DNA from: Bacteroidota bacterium
GTDB lineage: Bacteria; Bacteroidota; Ignavibacteria; Kapaibacteriales; NICIL-2
Direction: 5' to 3'
NCBI GenBank assembly: GCA_019695345.1
Contig: JAIBAE010000019.1
Span: 1 to 60,924, forward strand
DNA length: 60,924 nucleotides
Under the pieces are notes generated by a model. That model saw nothing but the letters and a program-made list of their open reading frames with translations. It was not told the DNA's origin and did no database searches. A program made the position numbers and the translations under genes. Shown here one piece after another: positions 47,685 through 56,674 of the stretch (within the stretch, counting starts at the first letter, position 1; the number at the start of each line of letters is the position of its first letter).

Positions 47685-50152
47685 TATTTTCTTGGGTTCA
47701 ATGCGTTATCAATCATTACCATCAAATCTTTGATGTGTGCTTTGGTTACGGCATCAGCTCCGGTTGCTTTTGCAAGTTTAGCTTTTAGGTTATCCAACTG
47801 CATTCTGGCAATTGCGCGTACATCGGTTTGATATACATTAGAACCCGGAAACGTAAACACAAACTGTCCCGGACTTACTGTTGGTGCTGACGGCGGAGTG
47901 ATTTTAGCAATCATAACATTTACATACTGGCGTTGCAAGTTACGGCGGTAAATATCACCTGTAAATGTTTTGCCTGCAAGTTCGCTGAATACTGCTTTCT
48001 CGACGTCATCAAACAATTCCTGAACGGTGTAGTTGTTTGCATTCATGGAACTGTACTCAACCAAGCGGGAAAGTTTATCGTTCGATAGTAATGTGTTGAG
48101 TACACCTGTTTGTAAACGTTGCACACGGTCGCTTGAGCCACTTGGTTCAATGCGGCGTAGAATTTCTTCGTTCAAAAACATGGTAGGTGTTGTAAATACT
48201 TTATCTGCTATAAACGCAACACATTGTTTCTGGCGTTCTTTGGGAACTGCTTCGTACACTTTACCTGCTTGTCCGGCATTTTTATATGTACCGTACACAC
48301 CGCCAACATTGTTGGCAACGTGACCAATCTCCTGGCGGTATTGACCGATAGTTTCGTTGTACATTTCGTCTAATAAATCGTAGTCTTTACCGTTGGTTGT
48401 TGTTGCATCAACTAAATACCCCATAATTCGTTCAATGTTTTTAATACCGTATGTTGAAGCTTTTATTGCATCATCGCCAAGGTCTTCCATTTGCGCCGAT
48501 GGGTCAACGGTTATCCATTGTTGGTCGCCATAGCGGAACATTGGATTCTTTTCCTGTTCTAACGTCCATTTGTTTAAGGTTTCCGTTTCATCTTCGGGAA
48601 CTTTGATGTTTGGTAGCACTCTGTATCCCCAGTTAACAGCAAACTTATCGTATGGGCCAACACGTGGCATCATGTGTGCGCCATCGCCGGGTTGTGCAAT
48701 GTAGTTGTAGCGGGCGTAATCCATAATGCTTGGCGCAGTGCCGTATTCTTTGGTAAACGTTGGCGAGCGTAGTGAATCCACCGGATACGAAAACGATGCT
48801 TTCATGTTGTGCGGGAATCCAATGGTATGCCCAAACTCGTGTGCCGCAACAACTGCAATCATTTCGCCCATAAGCGAATCGGAAAATGGAAGTTTGTGTG
48901 CCATAGGGTCGGCAACGGCTTGCGTAAAATACCAGTTCATTTGCAGGTTCATAATGTTATGAAACCAACCAATATCACTTTCTATAATTTCGCCACTGCG
49001 TGGGTCGTGAACGTTTGGACCATACGCATTCTCTATTGGAGAAGGGAAGTAGCGTATAACGGAATACCGTGCATCTTCTGGGCAGAACTCCGGGTCGGCA
49101 GTGGAATCGGGTGGATACAAACAACGGATTGCATTTTTGAATCCTGCTTTTTCAAATGCAGTATTCCAACTTTCAAGACCTTTTTTTAACCACGGTCTCC
49201 ACTTTAACGGGGTAGCGGGGTCGATGTAGTAGGTTATAGGTTTCACCGGCTCAACCAACTCACCGCGGAAATAGGCAGCACTATCTTTAGGTTCTAAACG
49301 CCAACGTAAAATGTATGCACGGCGTTCAGCTTTTTGAACATCCAAACCGTAATCGGTTTTGTACGTTCCAAAGAAACCAACGCGCCAATCCATAAGTCGG
49401 GGAGTCATTGGTTTTTCAGGCAGACGTACCATAGAATGGTGCATAGTAAAACTCATTGTGCGCGACGATTGATTTTGCGGTGAGTTCTCTGCACCAAACG
49501 TTAAAACATTTTCAACTTCAATATTAATAGGATAGCTGTGTACGTATTCAACATAACTTCTATCGGAAGAAAGCATCGTCATGCGGTATTGGTCGCGAAG
49601 ACTTTTTTGTGGTGTAAGAATGCCGATGTCGGTAGTAAATAACTGTGTGACATCAATAACCACGCTTGCGGAGTCTTTACCAAATGCCTGAATAGGAAAC
49701 GCCGCTAAAATTTCCTCGAAGTTTGCTGCATGCACTGCCCGCGCAATGGGAAGTGAATCTGCCGCAACGTTGGCATACGTAACAGCACGTAAAAGAATCT
49801 TATCAAACTTACGTTCCCAGCGTACAACTTCGGTGTTCGATGCCTCGCCACCATAACCAACCTGCGGTGTTTTGGCAATGCGTGTAACAAGCAAATACTC
49901 TTTGCCAAATTCCTTTACGGGGATTTCGTACATTACCTTTTCTTCTACGCGGTACACCGTAAACAAGCCGCTATCAGCTTTTGTACCGGTTGGAATAACT
50001 TCGGTAAATGGTTTAATCTTTTTTTCTTTGTCCCCAAACGGTTTGCTCATGCTTGGCGCACCTGTCGGGGTAGTGGAGGTTGTTGTTGTGGATGTTGACG
50101 AGCATCCCACCATTGCGATAGCAACAAAAAACGTTAGAAATATGCGAATCAT
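47684..50152 (-). CDS. Zinc metalloprotease lipoprotein (DUF4953/DUF5117/5118 type)
   Basis: 822 residues. Lipoprotein signal with Cys after AMVG (residue ~17), Ser/Thr linker, then an N-terminal domain (DUF5118/5117-like: EKVMYEIPVKEFGKEYLLVT). The catalytic region contains VVAAHEFGHTIGFPHN, the HExGHxxGxxH zincin motif, with SIMDYARYNYIAQPGD as a Met-turn-like segment. C-terminal helical region (~600-800). Family members are periplasmic or outer-membrane proteins of Bacteroidota and relatives, function poorly known. Its pairing with a sugar ABC permease is unusual. Confidence 0.93.
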   Translation of the reverse strand: MIRIFLTFFVAIAMVGCSSTSTTTTSTTPTGAPSMSKPFGDKEKKIKPFTEVIPTGTKADSGLFTVYRVEEKVMYEIPVKEFGKEYLLVTRIAKTPQVGYGGEASNTEVVRWERKFDKILLRAVTYANVAADSLPIARAVHAANFEEILAAFPIQAFGKDSASVVIDVTQLFTTDIGILTPQKSLRDQYRMTMLSSDRSYVEYVHSYPINIEVENVLTFGAENSPQNQSSRTMSFTMHHSMVRLPEKPMTPRLMDWRVGFFGTYKTDYGLDVQKAERRAYILRWRLEPKDSAAYFRGELVEPVKPITYYIDPATPLKWRPWLKKGLESWNTAFEKAGFKNAIRCLYPPDSTADPEFCPEDARYSVIRYFPSPIENAYGPNVHDPRSGEIIESDIGWFHNIMNLQMNWYFTQAVADPMAHKLPFSDSLMGEMIAVVAAHEFGHTIGFPHNMKASFSYPVDSLRSPTFTKEYGTAPSIMDYARYNYIAQPGDGAHMMPRVGPYDKFAVNWGYRVLPNIKVPEDETETLNKWTLEQEKNPMFRYGDQQWITVDPSAQMEDLGDDAIKASTYGIKNIERIMGYLVDATTTNGKDYDLLDEMYNETIGQYRQEIGHVANNVGGVYGTYKNAGQAGKVYEAVPKERQKQCVAFIADKVFTTPTMFLNEEILRRIEPSGSSDRVQRLQTGVLNTLLSNDKLSRLVEYSSMNANNYTVQELFDDVEKAVFSELAGKTFTGDIYRRNLQRQYVNVMIAKITPPSAPTVSPGQFVFTFPGSNVYQTDVRAIARMQLDNLKAKLAKATGADAVTKAHIKDLMVMIDNALNPRK

Positions 50153-50237
50153 ATATGTACAATATAGAATGTTAGCGGGTTGTGCTACGATATTACAAAA
50201 AGATTACAACATGGGTAAACAGATTGGGAAGAATTAT

Positions 50238-50523
50238 GGTTACCCACCTCTGCCGAAGCAAGCCGCAAGCGCGCAAACCCAGTGCGAGCCAAGCGTTGTG
50301 TGGCGCAATTCAATTACTGTGTGCTTTGTCATTCTGAGCAACGGGAAGAATCATGTTACCAAAGATGCTTCACTCCGTTCAGCATGACATTAAGAATATT
50401 GCCGGTTGATGTTCTGAGCAATACGAATAATCTATTGCATAACGTTTTCTTGCGACGCTGTACTGCTTTGCCCCGCCCGTGTGACGGCGCAGTACGGTGC
50501 GCTTCGGCTTGTGAGGGGATCAC
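50238..50523. repeat. B-B inverted doublet with nested D element
   Basis: Forward B (GGTTACCCACCTCTGCCGAAG ... AAGCGCGCAAACCCAGTG in part) and reverse B 50452-50523 (GCGACGCTGTACTGCTTTG ... GCGCTTCGGCTTGTGAGGGG). Inside, 50327-50389 is a D element: TGTCATTCTGAGCAACGG ... CCGTTCAGCATGACA, the 64-bp inverted unit of the 161-bp array. It fills most of 50153-50525. Confidence 0.75.
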
Positions 50524-50525
50524 TA

Positions 50526-51698
50526 TTATTTAATCAGCTTATTTGCCTCTAAAACATCCCACATGGTTTTGATTGAGTGTACCTGAACATTGTTATTTAT
50601 TGTGTAGCCGTGTGCTTTAGGTGTTATTATTATTTTAAGTGGTGCTTTGCTATCGGCAAATGCAAGAACACTACCTTTTGTTAGTGTTGGGGTGCTTGAA
50701 TATTTGATTTCAATAGCGGCAACTGTTTTTGTACCCCGTTGTAGAAGCAGATCTATTTCTGCACCATCTTGTGTGCGGTAGTAATAGGGAGTTATGCGTT
50801 CTGAAATGTTTGCAATAATTTGTTGTAGAACGTAACCTTCCCAGGATGTACCAAGTTTACTGCTTGCCGCAAGGTTGTCATGCGTTTCTATTTCGAGCAA
50901 CGAATGTAACATACCGGAATCGGTAATATAGATACGCGGTGCTTTTACAATTCGTTTTGTTGCATTGATGTGGTAGGGCTGTAGTCTGCGAATGATGAAA
51001 GCGTGTTCCAAGAAATCTATATACCGTTGTATTGTTGGAACTGATACGGACATGGATTGTGCAATTGAGCTATAATTGAGTATCCCTCCATGTATGTCTG
51101 CAAGAATATTGAGCAGTTGTTGCAGGCGTAATGGGTCGAGTGCAGAGCCAAGTGCAGGTAAATCCCGTTCTATATAAGTTTTGATAAATTGTTCTCGCCA
51201 GTTGTATGATGTACTGTCAGTATTTGAAAGAAGTGATTCTGGAAAACCGCCACGTAACCAATGGTTCTCCATCAAAATTCCTTTGGTTAGTTCACGGTAG
51301 TGTATAGGTTCCATTTTTATGGTAGCTATCCTTCCTGCCAAAGTTTCACTGCTTGATTGTAACAACACAGGCGATGCTGAACCAAGTAATATAAATCTTC
51401 CTGGTTTGCGATTGTCATCCACTAACGACCGTAATAACGGAAAAATATCGGGCATCGTTTGTATTTCATCAAGGATGATGGTTTTATCGGAGCGTGATTG
51501 TAAGTAGAGTTCAGGGTCGCGAAGTTTGTTTCTATCGGAGGTTCGTTCAAGGTCAAGATATAACGCTTTATCACCTTGTTGTTTGGCGTATTCTTTGGCA
51601 AAAGTAGTTTTACCTACTTGCCTTGCTCCAATTAATGCTACAACTGGGAACGTTTGAATGTAATTACTAAAAGCTACTGAAATAGAACGCTTAATCAT
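50526..51698 (-). CDS. AAA ATPase with DUF4143 domain
   Basis: 390 residues. AAA_14 domain: Walker A ALIGARQVGKTTFAKEY, Walker B KTIILDEIQTMPD, sensor RFILLGSASPVLL. C-terminal DUF4143 (EIDLLLQRGTKTVAAIEIKY) resembles a PD-(D/E)xK nuclease fold (E-x-D, E-I-K). Winged-helix-like middle (SVSVPTIQRYIDFLEHAFII). This family is abundant, spreads horizontally and has no settled function. It ends 3 bp from a B-B doublet. No signal peptide; cytoplasmic. Confidence 0.93.
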   Translation of the reverse strand: MIKRSISVAFSNYIQTFPVVALIGARQVGKTTFAKEYAKQQGDKALYLDLERTSDRNKLRDPELYLQSRSDKTIILDEIQTMPDIFPLLRSLVDDNRKPGRFILLGSASPVLLQSSSETLAGRIATIKMEPIHYRELTKGILMENHWLRGGFPESLLSNTDSTSYNWREQFIKTYIERDLPALGSALDPLRLQQLLNILADIHGGILNYSSIAQSMSVSVPTIQRYIDFLEHAFIIRRLQPYHINATKRIVKAPRIYITDSGMLHSLLEIETHDNLAASSKLGTSWEGYVLQQIIANISERITPYYYRTQDGAEIDLLLQRGTKTVAAIEIKYSSTPTLTKGSVLAFADSKAPLKIIITPKAHGYTINNNVQVHSIKTMWDVLEANKLIK

Positions 51699-51761
51699 AG
51701 AAGTATCCGAATTGTTATCCCTGCAAATTTAACATTCAATATTAAATTTACAGGGATGAAT

Positions 51762-52553
51762 TTACTTCAACTCTACCACAACAGGGCAATGATCGCTGCC
51801 AAATACATCGCTTCGTTGAACGCCGTTTGTTATGCGCGGTAGTAAATCGTTCGATGCAAAGTGATAGTCAATGCGCCAGCCAACATTTCGCTCGCGTGCT
51901 CCGCTTTGCTGGCTCCACCATGTGTAGTGTCCGCCCTCCGGTTGGAATAACCTGAACGTATCGGTAAAACCCATTGTTACTAATTCATCTAACCGTTTGC
52001 GTTCCATTTCCAAAAAGCCGGATGTTTGTGTGTTCTCTTTAGGGCGGGCTAAATCGATAGAAGTATGGGCTGTGTTGTAATCGCCACAAACAATTACGCT
52101 GCGACCTTTTTTCCGTAACGTTGAAATATACTCCCACAAGGCAGAATAGAATTCCATTTTATAGGTTAGGCGTGCAAGTTTTTTAGCATCGCCATTTGCT
52201 TCGCGCTCGCTGTATGCTTTAGGGAAGTACACATTAATCACAATAAAGTCGCCAAAGTCGGCTTGGATAACGCGTCCCTCCTGGTCGAACTGTTCAACAC
52301 CAAAACCATTGGTAACAGACTCAGGTTTGTGTTTGGTATAAATGGCTACGCCGCTATATCCCTTTTTGATTTTACATGGATTATAAAACGCATGATAACC
52401 TTCTGGAGCGCGTTTGTCTTCGTCAATTTGGTCGTACTCGGCGCGTACTTCCTGCAAACCGATAATATCAGGTTGTTCCTGATTCATGTAATCAAAAAAT
52501 CCTTTTTTATGTACGGCACGGATGCCATTTACATTCCACGATACTATTTTCAT
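51762..52553 (-). CDS. xthA: Exodeoxyribonuclease III
   Basis: 263 residues, full length. Endonuclease/exonuclease/phosphatase fold with MKIVSWNVNGIRAVHKKGF, the metal Glu in IIGLQEVRAEYDQ, VCGDYNTAHTSIDLARPKEN, GFTDTFRLFQPEGGHYTWWS, RIDYHFAS and the catalytic DHCPVVVELK. It is an AP endonuclease and 3'-5' exonuclease for base-excision repair. Overlaps mtgA by ATGA (52550-52553), so the two form a coupled operon. Confidence 0.96.
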   Translation of the reverse strand: MKIVSWNVNGIRAVHKKGFFDYMNQEQPDIIGLQEVRAEYDQIDEDKRAPEGYHAFYNPCKIKKGYSGVAIYTKHKPESVTNGFGVEQFDQEGRVIQADFGDFIVINVYFPKAYSEREANGDAKKLARLTYKMEFYSALWEYISTLRKKGRSVIVCGDYNTAHTSIDLARPKENTQTSGFLEMERKRLDELVTMGFTDTFRLFQPEGGHYTWWSQQSGARERNVGWRIDYHFASNDLLPRITNGVQRSDVFGSDHCPVVVELK

Positions 52554-53281
52554 TTCTTTTTGTCCTTTGATTTTTCTTTTTTCTTCTTTTGTTCGGTAAC
52601 TGCTTGCAACGAAATTGAACTCATGCGTGCAAGAATAAACCCTTTGCGTTTTACAATGTATCCTGTTGGTTTAGCGGCGTTCCAGCGGCGTGGGTTGGGG
52701 ACAACTGCCGCAAGCTGCGCGGCTTCGGCGGCGGTTAAATCCTTTGCTGATTTCTTAAAGTAAAACTGCGAGGCGGCTTCTATGCCATAAATGCCGTCGC
52801 CCCATTCAATCACGTTTACATATACTTCTAAGATGCGCTTCTTTCCCCATATTGCTTCTATCAACACGGTAAAGTATGCTTCCAGACCTTTGCGCACATA
52901 GTTGCGCCCATGCCACAGAAAAACATTCTTAGCTGTTTGCATGGAAATGGTACTTGCACCGTATAACTTTTTACCTTTTGCTTGCTCGTTTCGTTTCTTG
53001 GCGCGTTCAATGGCATCCCAGTCAAATCCTTCGTGAGTAAAAAACTTCCCGTCCTCGCCGGAAATCAATGCCTTAAAAACATTAGGGGAAATCTCCTCGT
53101 AGTTTTTCCACGTTTTGTTAATGCCAACGCTTTTACCGTTAAACCATCCTTCTGCAACACGTATAACCATAAGTGGCGTTAGTGGCGGACGGAAGACGGC
53201 ATACACAGCTACAAGTACGCACGACCCCACTATAAACCCCACAAGGATTCGTAACGACCAGATAAGTATTTTTTTGAACAT
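52550..53281 (-). CDS. mtgA: Monofunctional biosynthetic peptidoglycan transglycosylase
   Basis: 243 residues. N-terminal membrane anchor (LVGFIVGSCVLVAVYAVF), then GT51 motifs: GEDGKFFTHEGFDWDAIERA (catalytic Glu), GASTISMQTAKNVFL (second Glu region), RKGLEAYFTVLIE, KKRILEVYVNVIEWGDGIYG, and LTAAEAAQLAAVVPNPRRW. It polymerises lipid II into glycan strands. The C-terminus ends in a Lys-rich tail (EQKKKKEKSKDKKK). Upstream gene of a two-gene unit with xthA. Confidence 0.95.
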   Translation of the reverse strand: MFKKILIWSLRILVGFIVGSCVLVAVYAVFRPPLTPLMVIRVAEGWFNGKSVGINKTWKNYEEISPNVFKALISGEDGKFFTHEGFDWDAIERAKKRNEQAKGKKLYGASTISMQTAKNVFLWHGRNYVRKGLEAYFTVLIEAIWGKKRILEVYVNVIEWGDGIYGIEAASQFYFKKSAKDLTAAEAAQLAAVVPNPRRWNAAKPTGYIVKRKGFILARMSSISLQAVTEQKKKKEKSKDKKK

Positions 53282-53304
53282 AAGTAAAATATCTTATGGA
53301 AAAT

Positions 53305-53334
53305 TTGTCCATTATCCTAAATTTCTTAACTTCG
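53305..53334 (+). promoter_or_regulatory. Bacteroidota-type promoter of the Lrp gene
   Basis: TTG (53305-53307), 19-bp spacer, TAACTTCG (53327-53334, one mismatch to TAnnTTTG), 30 bp upstream of the ATG and just 24 bp from the divergent mtgA start. Confidence 0.68.
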
Positions 53335-53363
53335 CACTCAAATTAACAAGAAAATTTTCGGAT

Positions 53364-53828
53364 ATGGCTTCTGTAAGCGAAAAATTAAAAGATACCGACA
53401 AAATTATCTGTAAAATGCTTGAGAGCAACGCAAAAACGTCGCTCAGCGAAATTGCAGAAAAAGTTGGTCTCTCCGTACCATCCGTCAGCGAGCACATCAA
53501 AAAGCTTGAAGAGCAAGGCATCATAGAAGGATACTTCGCAAAGATAAACCACGAATACCTAAATCTTGATATTACTGCATTTATTTCTGTGCGGGTAGAT
53601 AGCAGTAGTAACTATGCAGGATTCATTGCCCAATGTAAAAAATCCCCCGAAGTATTGGAATGTCACGCTATAACCGGCGATGCTTCTCACTTGCTAAAGA
53701 TACGTGTGGAAAACACATCGGCGTTAGAGAAACTACTTTCGCGCATCCAGCAATGGAAAGGTGTTCAGCGCACCATGACGAATCTGGTACTCTCTACACA
53801 TATAGAATCGTTTGCGGTGGTTTCATAA
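53364..53828 (+). CDS. Lrp/AsnC-family transcriptional regulator
   Basis: 154 residues from ATG 53364. N-terminal winged helix (DTDKIICKMLESNAKTSLSE, IAEKVGLSVPSVSEHIKKLE) and C-terminal RAM/ligand-binding ferredoxin-like domain (ITAFISVRVDSSSNY, EVLECHAITGDASHLLKIRV, LSTHIESFAVVS). Responds to amino acids in other members. Lies upstream of glnN, suggesting a regulatory link to nitrogen assimilation, though a B doublet separates them. Divergent from mtgA. Confidence 0.94.
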   Translation: MASVSEKLKDTDKIICKMLESNAKTSLSEIAEKVGLSVPSVSEHIKKLEEQGIIEGYFAKINHEYLNLDITAFISVRVDSSSNYAGFIAQCKKSPEVLECHAITGDASHLLKIRVENTSALEKLLSRIQQWKGVQRTMTNLVLSTHIESFAVVS

Positions 53829-53944
53829 TCACGCAAATCGGCAAAGGTTGCAAAGGCGCAAAGTTCTTTCATATTCGTAGCGACGCGATGCTTCGCGACG
53901 GGAAATGCAAAGAAAATGTATTGAAAAATTATTGGATCTGTTGT

Positions 53945-54142
53945 GCGGTTTCAGGGCGTTCAGCGCGCCAACCCTGTGCGAACCGAACCATACAAATACA
54001 ATGTATGTGGAATGACTGTAACAACAACAAAATCTTTGCGCCTCTTACACTTTGCGTCTCTGCGAGAAAATTGCGATGCTGTAATCCTTGGTTCCGCCCG
54101 AGTGACGGCGCTGTAGGGTTGCTTCGGCAACAGCGGGAACCA
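53945..54142. repeat. B-B inverted doublet, left half truncated
   Basis: Forward B remnant 53945-53992 (TTCAGCGCGCCAACCCTGTG, then CGAACCGAACC) and full reverse B 54070-54142 (GCGATGCTGTAATCCTTGG, GTGACGGCGCTGTAGGGTTG, GCAACAGCGGGAACC). It occupies most of 53829-54208; a GTAGCGACGCGATGCTTCGC segment precedes it at ~53878. No gene seen there. Confidence 0.7.
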
Positions 54143-54208
54143 TATTAGACTGAACATAACATTGAAATGACTAACAAACAGTATTTGTTTAACTAATCTA
54201 ACACAAGT

Positions 54209-56389
54209 ATGTCTTCTTCTGTAACAAACGGAGTTATGGGTGCGGCAAAGAACTGGCACTCGAATGGAAAAACTGATAACACATCGCGCGATATTCGCGA
54301 GATATTTTCATCGTCGGTTTTTACGTTGGATGAAATGCGTTCACGGCTTTCTAAACCTGTGTACAAATCGTTATTGGCAACAGTTGAAAAAGGAACTGCG
54401 ATTGACCCAAGTATTGCTGATATTGTAGCTTTAGCAATGAAAGAATGGGCAACCGAAAAAGGTGCCACGCACTATACACACTGGTTCCAACCATTAACCG
54501 GTGGTACTGCCGAAAAACACGACAGCTTTATTACGCCCAACGCAGGCGGCGGTGCTGTTGCAGAGTTTAGCGGCAAAGAGTTGATTCAAGGCGAGCCGGA
54601 TGCATCGTCGTTTCCAAGTGGTGGATTACGTGCAACATTTGAAGCGCGTGGTTATACTGCATGGGACCCAACTTCGCCTGCATTTATAATTAACCATAGC
54701 AACGGCGCAACACTTGTTATCCCAACGGCGTTTGCTTCGTGGAATGGCGAAGCGCTTGATAACAAAACTCCGTTGCTTCGCTCTATTGATGCGTTGAACA
54801 AACAAGTGTTACGTGCATTGAATGTATTGGGAATTACCAATGTTAACCGCGCGTATGCTACACTTGGTTGTGAGCAAGAGTATTTTTTGGTTGATGAAGA
54901 ATTCTACTTCCGCCGTCCGGATTTATACCTTGCAGGGCGCACCTTATTTGGTGCAAAACCTCCACGCGGACAGGAATTAGAAGACCATTATTTTGGAACT
55001 ATCCCCGATAGAGTTCTTTCGTACATGAGTGATGTTGAACATCAGTTGTATACTTTGGGAGTTCCGGTTAAAACACGCCACAACGAGGTAGCTCCTGCGC
55101 AGTACGAGATAGCACCGATATTTGAACACGCAAACATTGCGGCAGACCACCAACAACTTGTAATGCAGGTATTACGTTCTACAGCTCGTAAATACGGTTT
55201 GGTATGTTTACTACACGAAAAACCATTTGCCGGAGTTAACGGAAGCGGTAAGCACGTTAACTGGTCTATTGCTACCGATACCGGAATGAATCTATTAGAA
55301 CCCGGACAAACACCAAGCGAGAATTTGGTATTCTTGTTCTTCTGCTCGGCAGTTATAAAAGCAGTGCATAAACATCAGGACTTATTACGTGTAAGTGTTG
55401 CATCGGCCGCAAACGACCACCGCTTAGGAGCAAACGAAGCACCACCTGCAATTATCTCTATCTTCCTTGGCGACCAGTTAACCGATGTCTTTACACAAAT
55501 ACATAAAGGCACCAACAAAAAAGCAAAACAAGGTGGCATGCTTGGTTTAGGTACAAATGTATTACCAAACTTACCGCGCCATGCCGGCGATAGAAATCGT
55601 ACCTCGCCATTTGCATTTACCGGAAATAAATTCGAGTTCCGTGCTGTAGGGTCATCGCAAAGTGTATCGTTCCCGGCAACCGTATTAAATACCATTGCTG
55701 CCGAAGCAATTGATGAACTCACAACCATGTTGGAAAAATCATTAAAAGGTAAAAAGAACCTTGCCGATGCAATGCACGGTTTAATTAAAGAGGTAATTGA
55801 TAACCACGGGCACGTAATATTTAATATGGATGGATATTCCGACGACTGGCAAAAAGAAGCAAAGAAACGCGGCTTGTTAAACCTGCGTACAACGTTAGAT
55901 GCAGTTTCATCGCTTGTTGCAAAAAAGAATATCCAACTCTTTAACAAGTACGGCGTGTTAAGTCCGCGCGAATTAGAAGCACGCGAAGAAATTTACTTCG
56001 ACCAATACTTCAAAACCATTAACATCGAAGCAGAAACAACCGAGCGCATTGCACAAACGGTGATGTTACCGGCAGCGTTGCAGTACATACATCAGCTATC
56101 GCAAACTGCAGAAGAACTCAGTGATTCCGGAATAAAATCCAAGGCAGTTATGTCTTCTTTAAAAGAAATTGTAGAACTCAGCGATGCACTCAGCGAATCA
56201 CTCACCGAATTACGTAAACAAAACAACGACCTTGGCGGTGATACCGTTCACCAGAAGTCCATTCACATGTTTAAAAGAGTAATTCCTGCAATGAACGCCG
56301 TACGCGAAGCATGCGATAATCTCGAACGAATCGTCCCAGAAAAACTCTGGCAAATGCCAAGCTACCGCGAAATGCTTTGGGTTAAGTAA
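54209..56389 (+). CDS. glnN: Glutamine synthetase, type III
   Basis: 726 residues, the ~720-residue length of GSIII (about 1.5 times GSI). GSIII N-terminal block ([20 protein letters not shown] ... [20 protein letters not shown]). Catalytic motifs: [67 protein letters not shown] with the usual [15 protein letters not shown] core. C-terminal helical region with [11 protein letters not shown] and [11 protein letters not shown]. Makes glutamine from glutamate, ammonia and ATP as a dodecamer. Terminator 23 bp downstream. Confidence 0.97.
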   Translation: MSSSVTNGVMGAAKNWHSNGKTDNTSRDIREIFSSSVFTLDEMRSRLSKPVYKSLLATVEKGTAIDPSIADIVALAMKEWATEKGATHYTHWFQPLTGGTAEKHDSFITPNAGGGAVAEFSGKELIQGEPDASSFPSGGLRATFEARGYTAWDPTSPAFIINHSNGATLVIPTAFASWNGEALDNKTPLLRSIDALNKQVLRALNVLGITNVNRAYATLGCEQEYFLVDEEFYFRRPDLYLAGRTLFGAKPPRGQELEDHYFGTIPDRVLSYMSDVEHQLYTLGVPVKTRHNEVAPAQYEIAPIFEHANIAADHQQLVMQVLRSTARKYGLVCLLHEKPFAGVNGSGKHVNWSIATDTGMNLLEPGQTPSENLVFLFFCSAVIKAVHKHQDLLRVSVASAANDHRLGANEAPPAIISIFLGDQLTDVFTQIHKGTNKKAKQGGMLGLGTNVLPNLPRHAGDRNRTSPFAFTGNKFEFRAVGSSQSVSFPATVLNTIAAEAIDELTTMLEKSLKGKKNLADAMHGLIKEVIDNHGHVIFNMDGYSDDWQKEAKKRGLLNLRTTLDAVSSLVAKKNIQLFNKYGVLSPRELEAREEIYFDQYFKTINIEAETTERIAQTVMLPAALQYIHQLSQTAEELSDSGIKSKAVMSSLKEIVELSDALSESLTELRKQNNDLGGDTVHQKSIHMFKRVIPAMNAVREACDNLERIVPEKLWQMPSYREMLWVK

Positions 56390-56411
56390 ATATAAATACA
56401 ACATACTGTAC

Positions 56412-56447
56412 AAGCCGTTTTATGCTCGCACGTAAAACGGCTTTTTT
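56412..56447 (+). terminator. Intrinsic terminator of glnN
   Basis: AAGCCGTTTTA / TAAAACGGCTT perfect 11-bp stem, 10-nt loop, TTTTTT tail. Confidence 0.92.
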
Positions 56448-56449
56448 GT

Positions 56450-56508
56450 TGCTGTCGCAGCCGTTCATAGTGGTAGTTCCAACAGCACCGCATCGCGCGG
56501 GACAGAAC
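56450..56508 (+). repeat. Family A intergenic repeat, forward, degenerate
   Basis: GCTGTCGCAGCCG at the left and CGCGCGGGACAGAAC at the right recall family A. The rest of 56509-56674 is AT-rich with no clear signal except the strong ribosome-binding site GAAAAGAAGGGA before the next ATG. Confidence 0.45.
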
Positions 56509-56674
56509 ATTGAACAAGAGAGAATCAATATCATGTTCAATAGTATCGTGCTGAACATAGGGTAACAAATTTACTATCTCAAAAACATGACATAAATCAT
56601 AGTATCTCTATGTGAGAATCTATAAGTTACCTGTAGAAAGATAAAGTGTTTATTCTTGAAAAGAAGGGATTGCT

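Noticed and set aside
55375-55947. 190-codon leftward ORF
   Set aside because: Antisense to glnN, whose catalytic motifs are in the plus frame.
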